Below, one piece after another: positions 11,999-20,433 of a DNA stretch of 64,000 nt. The stretch is from Caldicellulosiruptor changbaiensis (GTDB lineage: Bacteria > Bacillota > Thermoanaerobacteria > Caldicellulosiruptorales > Caldicellulosiruptoraceae). Each line of letters opens with the position of its first letter. Positions within the stretch are counted from its first letter, which is position 1. The notes beneath the pieces are model-generated. The model saw only the letters and a program-made list of their open reading frames with translations. It made no database searches and was not told the origin of the DNA. A program made the translations under genes and the position numbers. Where the stretch lies: the NCBI RefSeq assembly GCF_003999255.1, contig NZ_CP034791.1, forward strand, positions 307,501 to 371,500, written 5' to 3'.

Positions 11999-13417
11999 AT
12001 GCTATTTAGGATGTTGTATGGATGTGAGAAAGTCTGTGTTTACAGAGGCAAAGAATATTGTTATGAAAATTGCTATATCCCGGGGACTTACATTTTGAAA
12101 GGATACAGATTAATATCGACAGACGAAGAAGACGTTAAGTTGAGAGGATTTAGACCGGTGGAAGGGGAGAGAGGGATTTATGAGAAGGTAGTGTTAGTGG
12201 ATGATGTGACAGCTGTGTATGAAAGGAAGTGGCAAATAAGATACAAGGGATACTGGGTTCAAAAATACTATGGGTGGTTTGTTACATCTTCTGTAAATGA
12301 GATACAAATAATAAAATCTGCGAAAGAAAATGAGGGATATGGATTTTTAGACATAAGTGAGAATGCAGGACCAGATAACAGGGATTTTGTAAAGACGATA
12401 GATGTGCTTGATTTGGATGAGGTAATAGAGGTTTGGGAAGTTAAGGACGGCTACAGCAGATATTTGGACAGGATGGGAGAGGATGAAGAGAAGAAAGGGG
12501 GTGAAGAGGCAGAAGCGGAGAAGGAGAGGGATGGAGTTGAGAGGGGGTATTATGCAGATGGCAGATTGAAGTATGAGATATATTACAGCAAGGGCAAAGA
12601 GCACAGGGGGGATGGACCTGCGTATGTGAAATATTACGACAATGGGAAGAAGGAGATAGAGATATATTATCGAGGAGGGAAGGTTCACAGGGAAGACGGA
12701 CCTGCGTATATAAGATATTCATACAGAGGGGAAGTTGTTGCGAAGGTGTATTATGTTGATGGGAAGGTTCACAGGGAAGGAGGGCCAGCGAAGATTGAGT
12801 ATTACGAGAGTGGGAAAGTTAAGGAGGAGTGCTATTACAGGGAAGGTAAGCTTCACAGGGAAGATGGACCTGCGAGAGTAGTGTATTACGAGGATGGAGC
12901 GAAGAAGATAGAGGAGTATTACATTGAAGGCAAGCATCACAGGGAAGGAGGACCTGGGTATATATGTTATTTCAGAGATGGTAGGATAAGAGGAGAGACG
13001 TATTTTAAAGAAGGCAGGAGGCACAGGGAAGGAGGACCAGCGAATGTGTGGTATTATGACAATGGAGTGAAGGAATTTGAGGAGTATTTCAAGGGGGGTA
13101 AACTGCACAGAGAAGATGGGCCTGCGGCAGTGTGGTGGTACAAACACGGTCAGGAAAAGGCAGTGGAATATTGCATTGAAGGTAAGTGGCGTAGGGGAGA
13201 AGAGCCCTGCATGGTGTGGTATTATGAAGATGGCAGGGTAAAAGAAACATTTTATAGATTGCCACCTTTGAGTGAAGAAGAAAGGGAAAAGTACAAATAT
13301 AAGTTTTATACAGCAAGATATTACGAAAATGGAAATCCAATGTGGATTGAATGGGGGGGAAGAGAAGGGAGTTCATACTACAATGAAGATGGTTCTGAGC
13401 ATAAATTGGTTTACTGA
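11999..13417 (+). CDS. YwqK-type repeat protein, probable immunity protein (copy A)
   Basis: About 472 residues, no signal peptide, so probably cytoplasmic. The ATG at 11999 sits 8 bases after GGAGG and 13 bases after the toxin stop codon, implying a tight operon. Residues 1-160 form a domain I do not recognise, with several cysteines near the start. An acidic linker follows (about 160-180), then about eight repeats of 26-28 residues with the pattern GKxHREDGPAxxxYYxxGxxxxExYY. These resemble the MORN-like repeats of the YwqK antitoxin family, whose founding member lies beside a secreted toxin gene in Bacillus subtilis. The location directly after a Hint toxin supports an immunity role, but that remains inference. 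The coding strand is unusually rich in G and A compared with neighbours. Confidence 0.8.
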   Translation: MLFRMLYGCEKVCVYRGKEYCYENCYIPGTYILKGYRLISTDEEDVKLRGFRPVEGERGIYEKVVLVDDVTAVYERKWQIRYKGYWVQKYYGWFVTSSVNEIQIIKSAKENEGYGFLDISENAGPDNRDFVKTIDVLDLDEVIEVWEVKDGYSRYLDRMGEDEEKKGGEEAEAEKERDGVERGYYADGRLKYEIYYSKGKEHRGDGPAYVKYYDNGKKEIEIYYRGGKVHREDGPAYIRYSYRGEVVAKVYYVDGKVHREGGPAKIEYYESGKVKEECYYREGKLHREDGPARVVYYEDGAKKIEEYYIEGKHHREGGPGYICYFRDGRIRGETYFKEGRRHREGGPANVWYYDNGVKEFEEYFKGGKLHREDGPAAVWWYKHGQEKAVEYCIEGKWRRGEEPCMVWYYEDGRVKETFYRLPPLSEEEREKYKYKFYTARYYENGNPMWIEWGGREGSSYYNEDGSEHKLVY

Positions 13418-13489
13418 GCGTTAGCAGGAATAATAAAAGAAGATGAGGCAGATAAAAACACAGGATTAAATAGGAAGGTGATTGTGGGG

Positions 13490-14581
13490 ATGAGGAAGGC
13501 AGTGCAGGTTTCATGTGGAGATAATTATACGCTTGCGGTATTAAGTGATGGTAGTGTATGGGCATGGGGTTCGAACTGGAATGGGGAGTTAGGGATAGGT
13601 GAGAAGGGTGGCATTTTTGCCACTCCTGTGCGAGTAAAAGGATTAGAGGATATAGTGATGGTGTCAGCGGGGAAAGACCATAATCTTGCGCTGAGGAGAG
13701 ACGGGACAGTATGGGCTTGGGGCAGGAATGAAGGCGGGCAGCTTGGAGATGGGACGAGGGAGAGCAAGTTAGTTCCTGTGCAAGTAAAAGGCTTGAAAGA
13801 TGTAGTGATGGTAGCTGCGGCGGAGGGGCATTCTTTGGCATTGAAAAGAGATGGGACAATTTGGGTTTGGGGGTTTAATAGTGATGGAGTATTGGGTTTA
13901 AACGAGATAGTAACCCATTGTGAGGTTCCGCTGAAGGTAGAGGGTTTGGGTGAGATAGTATCGATAGCGACGAACAGATATTTAGTTTTTGCATTGAGGA
14001 AGGACGGCAGGATAGTAGCATGGGGGAAAAGATGGCACAAACATCTATGTGGTGATATAGATTTATGGGACAAAAGAAAGTTTATTATAATAGATAAGTT
14101 AGAAGACATAGTGGCGATAGCATTGGGTGAGAATCATGCGGTGGCGTTGAGGCAAGATGGCAGAGTGTTGACATGGGGAGTTTTTGAGTATGATTTGTGG
14201 AGAGAGAATGAACGTATTTTCCCTGTGCTTATTGAGAGAGAGTTATTGGAAGATGTGAGGATGATAGCGGCTGGGTATAAGCATGCGCTGGTGGTGAAAG
14301 GAGATGGCAGTGTGTGGGCATGGGGTATGAACAGGAGAGGACAGCTTGGAGATGGGACTGTAGTGAGCAAGGTTTTTCCTGTTAGAGTGGGGGGGATAGA
14401 AGGAGTTGTATCGATATCAGGAGGAGGCTGGCACACAGTAGCAGTTAAGGAAGATGGGAGTATCTGGGGCTGGGGATTTAACTATTTTGGGCAGGTAGGC
14501 AGCAGGGATGGTGTTGTGAGGGAAGAGAATTATGTAATAACAACTCCTATTGAGGTTTTTGATAAGTCTTTCTTTTGTTGA
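13490..14581 (+). CDS. RCC1-like seven-bladed propeller protein (copy A)
   Basis: About 363 residues consisting almost entirely of seven RCC1-type repeats of about 50 residues, with the pattern GxxHxxALxxDGxVWAWGxNxxGQLGDGT. No signal peptide or membrane segment, so probably cytoplasmic. The start is ambiguous: GTG 13478, GTG 13484 and ATG 13490 are in frame after GGAAGG at 13473-13478. I chose the ATG. It follows the YwqK-type gene by about 70 bases and belongs to the same duplicated block. Function is unknown; a binding role for the released toxin or a second immunity function fits the context but is not shown. Copy A ends in FFC and copy B in FFG. Confidence 0.8.
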   Translation: MRKAVQVSCGDNYTLAVLSDGSVWAWGSNWNGELGIGEKGGIFATPVRVKGLEDIVMVSAGKDHNLALRRDGTVWAWGRNEGGQLGDGTRESKLVPVQVKGLKDVVMVAAAEGHSLALKRDGTIWVWGFNSDGVLGLNEIVTHCEVPLKVEGLGEIVSIATNRYLVFALRKDGRIVAWGKRWHKHLCGDIDLWDKRKFIIIDKLEDIVAIALGENHAVALRQDGRVLTWGVFEYDLWRENERIFPVLIERELLEDVRMIAAGYKHALVVKGDGSVWAWGMNRRGQLGDGTVVSKVFPVRVGGIEGVVSISGGGWHTVAVKEDGSIWGWGFNYFGQVGSRDGVVREENYVITTPIEVFDKSFFC

Positions 14582-14639
14582 TAATGCGAAATAGCTACAG
14601 TTTTGCAGGTTTGTGTTGGTAAAAGAGAGTTGAGCAAAA

Positions 14640-14667
14640 TTGGGTTTATATTTTTTTGCAGTATAAT
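14640..14667 (+). promoter_or_regulatory. putative promoter of the hemerythrin-like gene
   Basis: TATAAT at 14662-14667 is preceded after 16 bases by a weak -35 (TTGGGT, 14640-14645). It lies about 65 bases before the proposed start. The perfect -10 box is the main support. Confidence 0.4.
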
Positions 14668-14733
14668 ATTTTTAAAAAAGTTGCTGAAAGAAATAATACC
14701 GAAAAAGAAATATTAGAGAGAGGGTGATTGGAA

Positions 14734-15150
14734 GTGTCGCAGATAGAATGGAAAGAACAGTATACTTTAGGTGATGAAGGTTTCGACGAGGATATCAAAA
14801 AAATTGTTGAGAGAATGAATAAAATTTTACATGCCTATGAACAGCCTGAAAGTCAAAAAGATGTTTTAGAAGAGCTACGCTTTTTGGGGAATAATTTAGC
14901 TATTAGTTTTTCACGTCAAGAATATCGCATGAAGAAGTATTTGTATCCGCCCTATTTTTCACACAAGAGAGAACACGACAGCTTTCTTGAAAAATATAAA
15001 AAGTATCGAGAGGAAGCAGGAAAGGAAGGAGAGTTAGTAGCTGCTGTTATGAAGATAAGAGGGATTATTGAAGAGTGGTTAGAGAACCATGTAATTGTAG
15101 AGGATAAGAAACTAGTAGCTTTTTTAAAAAAGAAGGAGCAGGGGATGTAG
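14734..15150 (+). CDS. degenerate hemerythrin-like protein
   Basis: About 138 residues with the layout of a single-domain bacteriohemerythrin: an opening IEWKEQYTLG, four predicted helices and a length typical of the family. The later ligand motifs remain (HKREHD and NHVIVEDK, matching HxxxH and HxxxxD). Where the family has the first histidine (DxxHK) this protein has DEDIKK, and where it has HFxxEE this has SFSRQE, so two of the usual histidine ligands appear replaced. Oxygen binding by a normal di-iron site is therefore doubtful. GTG 14734 has AGAGGG 9 bases upstream; TTG 14728 is an alternative. The gene sits alone between the two copies of the repeat and is not itself duplicated. Confidence 0.75.
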   Translation: MSQIEWKEQYTLGDEGFDEDIKKIVERMNKILHAYEQPESQKDVLEELRFLGNNLAISFSRQEYRMKKYLYPPYFSHKREHDSFLEKYKKYREEAGKEGELVAAVMKIRGIIEEWLENHVIVEDKKLVAFLKKKEQGM

Positions 15151-15172
15151 ACAAAAGGTTCAAGAACCTGCA

Positions 15173-15207
15173 AAAGCTATCTGCCACAATGGTAGACAGC
15201 TTTTTGT
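15173..15207 (+). terminator. intrinsic terminator after the hemerythrin-like gene
   Basis: AAAGCTATCTGCCA (15173-15186) pairs with TGGTAGACAGCTTT (15190-15203), with one mismatch and one wobble pair. A short T run follows. Confidence 0.7.
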
Positions 15208-15348
15208 TTATAAGATATCAGGCTTTTTCTGTAAAGGTCAATATCAAAGTGTTTTTTTCCAAGGTCAGTTGAAAGCAGTATCTTAATCATTTGAAATCAT
15301 ATTTGATTTGAGTATTACCTACGCATATTTATTAAATCTAAAAACATG

Positions 15349-17711
15349 CAGAAGCAAGCAATAGATGGATACCTATATATACTATAGGCAAGGATAACAT
15401 TGACAGAATAAATGAACTGGATGTTTCCGAGCATGTTAAAACAGATATCACCAATGCTGTTAACAGCGGGAAGATAGTAATAATACCGCAAAAAGAGATA
15501 AGGTACTACAACTGGCAGGGAGCAGGTTATATAGTTTTAGATTCGGAAACTGGCGCAGCAGGATACATGATAAGCGGAGGGCTTGCAGGTGGTTCTGCAG
15601 CTGTTGATGTTATGGTTGCGCTGGTTAGTTTAACTACACTTGCTTGGGCTATATTTGATGTACTGCAAATATCTTGTGCTTTAATTGCTGCAACCAATCC
15701 GCTTTTAGCAATTATATTCTATTCATTGTTTGTAATCAGCACAATCAATCTCATTATGACGTTAGAAACAATAATTTTGTACTGGGAGACAAGAGATTAT
15801 GAATATGCAAGCCAACTGTTTGGCGAGTTGATACTAAATATTGCTACATTTGGAGTATTTAAGGTAATTGAATATTTAGTACCGGGTATTATGACGTTAT
15901 TCAAGACGGTAAAAAATCAACTGGATGAGATAGCCCAGATAGCTGAACAATTTGGAGATGAAGTTGCTGAAGTTGCAGCAAGATACGGTCCTGATGCGAT
16001 TGAGGCTATAAAGAGGTATGGTCCAGATGCTGCGAGAGTGATCAACAATTATGGTGATAGTGCAGTAAAAGCTATGGCAAGAGGTATTGACCCTGCGCTT
16101 ATTGAAAAAATGGACAGTTTAGCTGTTAAGGTAAATAAGCTTGAAAAATTCAAGATACTATCTCGTGAAGCAGCTCTCAAAGTTGTTGAGGCAGTGGAAA
16201 CAATAAAGGACTACTTGAAAACATCTGTGGGAAGAGTTTTTGAAAAGATTAGGTCTGTGTACAGGATTGAAGATGAGTTAGATTTAACAACAGTGGATGG
16301 ATGTGAATTTGGCTTATCAAGGGCAAAACTGAAGAAGAAATTAATAGAAGAGGGAATGAGTGAGGATTCGGCTGAAGAATCACTAAAATTTTTAGAAGAA
16401 GGTTGCTTTACCGGGGACACAATTGTTATTACAAAAGAGGGTAAAAAGAGGATAGATGAGATAAAGATAGGTGATTTTGTTTTTGCGAAGGATGTCAATA
16501 CAGGTAAGACAGCTTATAAGAAAGTTAAACAGATTTATGTCAAGAGTGCGGAAGAAATTGTTCATATCAAAGTTGGAGATGATGAAGTAAAAACTACGAA
16601 ATCGCACTTATTCTTTACAGATTCGGGCTGGTGGGAAGCAGCTGAGGATATAAAAAGTGGTGACAAAATAGTAACACAAGATGGTATAATGAAAGTAGTA
16701 TATGAAGTAGAAGTTGAGAAGTTAAGCGCACCTGTAAAAATTTATAATCTCAACATAGAAGATTATCATACTTACTTTGTTGGAAGCTCTGGATTGCTTG
16801 TGCATAATGACTGCACACCTGAGGAGACTAAACTTTGGGGAAAATGGCCAGATGTAGCCGAAAAATTTAAGATAATTGAAAAAGAAGGTTTTGGTAAACT
16901 TGACGAAGGCAGAAAATCTTTTACCCAGGAATTAGATAATGTTCTTATAGGAAATTCACTTTCGAAAGAAGAGTTTTTAGAGTACATTAAGAGATTTGTT
17001 CATGACGAAAAAGAACAAAAACTTCCATCTGAAGTAAGGAAAATATTGCTTAAAATTAGAAGCTCAATACCAAAACCAGATGAGGATACAGTATTAATAA
17101 GAGTTCTAAGCCCTGATGAGGAGATGTTAAATAAATATTATATAAATGCGGAAAATCCATCTGTAAGTGGATTTATAGCGTGTGCAGCTGACCTTGAAGA
17201 CACTAAGACTTGTGAGGAACTTGTAGCACGACTAAGGTTAGATTACAAAGGTTCACCATTTCCGGATCATAATAAGCTATCTGATATTAAATATAATGAA
17301 ATATCATGCTATATTGTGGTATTTAAAACGAAGGACGTAGACAAGATAAAAATTCCAGTTAGCAAAAATATGTTTGAAGACATTTCGGATGAAGAGCTTG
17401 CTAATTTGGGTATTCGTAAAGAACATTTTATTTTATTTGAGGAGGATGAAGAGTTAGCGGAAAGGTATCTTTCCAAACCATTCACAGGGACTGGATTTAC
17501 AGCAACAGGTGCTGGATACAGTGAGCATATAAGCAATGATGTAATGAATCAAATGAAAGACAAGGCAATACCGGAGTATTTTGTTCACTTTGAAAATCCC
17601 CTAAGTTTAAAAGATGGTGCATTTTTGATAGAAATGAGAGGAAATAAGAATATGAAAGTGATAGCAAGATATTCTGAAGTAGAAAAAAGATTTATACGTT
17701 TTGAGGAGTAA
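15349..17711 (+). pseudogene. 5'-truncated toxin cassette: hydrophobic segment, Hint and toxin domain (copy B)
   Basis: This copy encodes the same C-terminal 786 or so residues as the toxin at 7306-11985, including the hydrophobic segment, Hint domain (Cys codon at 16404) and terminal toxin domain. The frame is closed upstream by TAA at 15339-15341. The first in-frame ATG is at 15567, with no ribosome binding site and no signal peptide. It therefore looks like an unexpressed or poorly expressed orphan cassette, not a working gene. Comparable orphan toxin-plus-immunity modules are known downstream of contact-dependent toxin genes, where recombination can swap them into the full-length gene. 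The frame is intact to its stop, so decay has not begun. Confidence 0.8.
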
Positions 17712-17724
17712 GGAGGCGATACTG

Positions 17725-19143
17725 ATGCTATTTAGGATGTTGTATGGATGTGAGAAAGTCTGTGTTTACAGAGGCAAAGAATATTGTTATGAAAATTGCT
17801 ATATCCCGGGGACTTACATTTTGAAAGGATACAGATTAATATCGACAGACGAAGAAGACGTTAAGTTGAGAGGATTTAGACCGGTGGAAGGGGAGAGAGG
17901 GATTTATGAGAAGGTAGTGTTAGTGGATGATGTGACAGCTGTGTATGAAAGGAAGTGGCAAATAAGATACAAGGGATACTGGGTTCAAAAATACTATGGG
18001 TGGTTTGTTACATCTTCTGTAAATGAGATACAAATAATAAAATCTGCGAAAGAAAATGAGGGATATGGATTTTTAGACATAAGTGAGAATGCAGGACCAG
18101 ATAACAGGGATTTTGTAAAGACGATAGATGTGCTTGATTTGGATGAGGTAATAGAGGTTTGGGAAGTTAAGGACGGCTACAGCAGATATTTGGACAGGAT
18201 GGGAGAGGATGAAGAGAAGAAAGGGGGTGAAGAGGCAGAAGCGGAGAAGGAGAGGGATGGAGTTGAGAGGGGGTATTATGCAGATGGCAGATTGAAGTAT
18301 GAGATATATTACAGCAAGGGCAAAGAGCACAGGGGGGATGGACCTGCGTATGTGAAATATTACGACAATGGGAAGAAGGAGATAGAGATATATTATCGAG
18401 GAGGGAAGGTTCACAGGGAAGACGGACCTGCGTATATAAGATATTCATACAGAGGGGAAGTTGTTGCGAAGGTGTATTATGTTGATGGGAAGGTTCACAG
18501 GGAAGGAGGGCCAGCGAAGATTGAGTATTACGAGAGTGGGAAAGTTAAGGAGGAGTGCTATTACAGGGAAGGTAAGCTTCACAGGGAAGATGGACCTGCG
18601 AGAGTAGTGTATTACGAGGATGGAGCGAAGAAGATAGAGGAGTATTACATTGAAGGCAAGCATCACAGGGAAGGAGGACCTGGGTATATATGTTATTTCA
18701 GAGATGGTAGGATAAGAGGAGAGACGTATTTTAAAGAAGGCAGGAGGCACAGGGAAGGAGGACCAGCGAATGTGTGGTATTATGACAATGGAGTGAAGGA
18801 ATTTGAGGAGTATTTCAAGGGGGGTAAACTGCACAGAGAAGATGGGCCTGCGGCAGTGTGGTGGTACAAACACGGTCAGGAAAAGGCAGTGGAATATTGC
18901 ATTGAAGGTAAGTGGCGTAGGGGAGAAGAGCCCTGCATGGTGTGGTATTATGAAGATGGCAGGGTAAAAGAAACATTTTATAGATTGCCACCTTTGAGTG
19001 AAGAAGAAAGGGAAAAGTACAAATATAAGTTTTATACAGCAAGATATTACGAAAATGGAAATCCAATGTGGATTGAATGGGGGGGAAGAGAAGGGAGTTC
19101 ATACTACAATGAAGATGGTTCTGAGCATAAATTGGTTTACTGA
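17725..19143 (+). CDS. YwqK-type repeat protein, probable immunity protein (copy B)
   Basis: Identical in translation to the copy at 11999-13417, with the same GGAGG ribosome binding site and ATG. Complete, so it could be expressed if a promoter reads into copy B, but I see no convincing promoter at its 5' end. In the orphan cassette it would be the cognate partner of the truncated toxin. An expressed second copy would add gene dosage only. Confidence 0.8.
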   Translation: MLFRMLYGCEKVCVYRGKEYCYENCYIPGTYILKGYRLISTDEEDVKLRGFRPVEGERGIYEKVVLVDDVTAVYERKWQIRYKGYWVQKYYGWFVTSSVNEIQIIKSAKENEGYGFLDISENAGPDNRDFVKTIDVLDLDEVIEVWEVKDGYSRYLDRMGEDEEKKGGEEAEAEKERDGVERGYYADGRLKYEIYYSKGKEHRGDGPAYVKYYDNGKKEIEIYYRGGKVHREDGPAYIRYSYRGEVVAKVYYVDGKVHREGGPAKIEYYESGKVKEECYYREGKLHREDGPARVVYYEDGAKKIEEYYIEGKHHREGGPGYICYFRDGRIRGETYFKEGRRHREGGPANVWYYDNGVKEFEEYFKGGKLHREDGPAAVWWYKHGQEKAVEYCIEGKWRRGEEPCMVWYYEDGRVKETFYRLPPLSEEEREKYKYKFYTARYYENGNPMWIEWGGREGSSYYNEDGSEHKLVY

Positions 19144-19215
19144 GCGTTAGCAGGAATAATAAAAGAAGATGAGGCAGATAAAAACACAGGATTAAATAGG
19201 AAGGTGATTGTGGGG

Positions 19216-20307
19216 ATGAGGAAGGCAGTGCAGGTTTCATGTGGAGATAATTATACGCTTGCGGTATTAAGTGATGGTAGTGTATGGGCATGGGGTTCGA
19301 ACTGGAATGGGGAGTTAGGGATAGGTGAGAAGGGTGGCATTTTTGCCACTCCTGTGCGAGTAAAAGGATTAGAGGATATAGTGATGGTGTCAGCGGGGAA
19401 AGACCATAATCTTGCGCTGAGGAGAGACGGGACAGTATGGGCTTGGGGCAGGAATGAAGGCGGGCAGCTTGGAGATGGGACGAGGGAGAGCAAGTTAGTT
19501 CCTGTGCAAGTAAAAGGCTTGAAAGATGTAGTGATGGTAGCTGCGGCGGAGGGGCATTCTTTGGCATTGAAAAGAGATGGGACAATTTGGGTTTGGGGGT
19601 TTAATAGTGATGGAGTATTGGGTTTAAACGAGATAGTAACCCATTGTGAGGTTCCGCTGAAGGTAGAGGGTTTGGGTGAGATAGTATCGATAGCGACGAA
19701 CAGATATTTAGTTTTTGCATTGAGGAAGGACGGCAGGATAGTAGCATGGGGGAAAAGATGGCACAAACATCTATGTGGTGATATAGATTTATGGGACAAA
19801 AGAAAGTTTATTATAATAGATAAGTTAGAAGACATAGTGGCGATAGCATTGGGTGAGAATCATGCGGTGGCGTTGAGGCAAGATGGCAGAGTGTTGACAT
19901 GGGGAGTTTTTGAGTATGATTTGTGGAGAGAGAATGAACGTATTTTCCCTGTGCTTATTGAGAGAGAGTTATTGGAAGATGTGAGGATGATAGCGGCTGG
20001 GTATAAGCATGCGCTGGTGGTGAAAGGAGATGGCAGTGTGTGGGCATGGGGTATGAACAGGAGAGGACAGCTTGGAGATGGGACTGTAGTGAGCAAGGTT
20101 TTTCCTGTTAGAGTGGGGGGGATAGAAGGAGTTGTATCGATATCAGGAGGAGGCTGGCACACAGTAGCAGTTAAGGAAGATGGGAGTATCTGGGGCTGGG
20201 GATTTAACTATTTTGGGCAGGTAGGCAGCAGGGATGGTGTTGTGAGGGAAGAGAATTATGTAATAACAACTCCTATTGAGGTTTTTGATAAATCTTTCTT
20301 TGGTTGA
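19216..20307 (+). CDS. RCC1-like seven-bladed propeller protein (copy B)
   Basis: Matches the copy at 13490-14581 except for the last residue (glycine instead of cysteine) and one silent change nearby. The same three possible starts exist (19204, 19210, 19216). The block of homology ends immediately after this stop codon, so the last codons of the gene mark the recombination boundary. Confidence 0.8.
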   Translation: MRKAVQVSCGDNYTLAVLSDGSVWAWGSNWNGELGIGEKGGIFATPVRVKGLEDIVMVSAGKDHNLALRRDGTVWAWGRNEGGQLGDGTRESKLVPVQVKGLKDVVMVAAAEGHSLALKRDGTIWVWGFNSDGVLGLNEIVTHCEVPLKVEGLGEIVSIATNRYLVFALRKDGRIVAWGKRWHKHLCGDIDLWDKRKFIIIDKLEDIVAIALGENHAVALRQDGRVLTWGVFEYDLWRENERIFPVLIERELLEDVRMIAAGYKHALVVKGDGSVWAWGMNRRGQLGDGTVVSKVFPVRVGGIEGVVSISGGGWHTVAVKEDGSIWGWGFNYFGQVGSRDGVVREENYVITTPIEVFDKSFFG

Positions 20308-20433
20308 TATTATTAGCCTGAAGTGAGAAAATTTGAAGCAAGAGGCGAATAGAGTATTATTTAGCTTTTGATGTGATGTTGCAAGGATAGTATGCTTATT
20401 CATTGTGCAAATAAATATAACAACTAAATGTTT

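Larger units (their letters stand above)
9623..14583 (+). repeat. direct repeat, copy A (about 4.96 kb)
   Basis: This block recurs at 15349-20309 with a constant offset of 5726 bases. It begins inside the toxin gene (residue about 773 of the protein starting at 7306) and ends just after the stop codon of the RCC1-like gene. By reading I found only two substitutions inside the block, both in its last 20 bases (14566 G against A; 14576 T against G), after which the copies diverge completely. The translated products are otherwise identical. Such identity means a recent duplication or continuing gene conversion. Confidence 0.95.
15349..20309 (+). repeat. direct repeat, copy B (about 4.96 kb)
   Basis: Second copy of 9623-14583. 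It starts with the shared bases CAGAAGCAAGC inside what was toxin coding sequence and ends just after the RCC1-like stop codon. The sequence before 15349 is unrelated to the toxin N-terminal half, and the hemerythrin gene is not repeated after 20309. The structure is therefore not a plain head-to-tail duplication of a 5.7-kb unit. Confidence 0.95.

Noticed and set aside
12550-13210. Short repeated HREDGP-coding units considered as a CRISPR-like or satellite array
   Set aside because: Units are in frame, protein-level repeats with degenerate DNA and no spacers; no CRISPR array or cas gene is present in the window.
12347-13859. Long antisense frames (up to 256 codons) opposite the YwqK-type and RCC1-type genes, and the same in copy B
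   Set aside because: They arise from the purine-rich, repetitive coding strand; no ribosome binding sites or recognisable domains.
15567-17711. Open frame starting at 15567 as an independent membrane/Hint protein gene
   Set aside because: No ribosome binding site, and the homology to the full toxin extends 218 bases upstream of this ATG. Treated as a truncated copy.
13089-20309. Transposon as the cause of the large duplication
   Set aside because: I saw no transposase gene, terminal inverted repeats or target-site duplications at the block ends.
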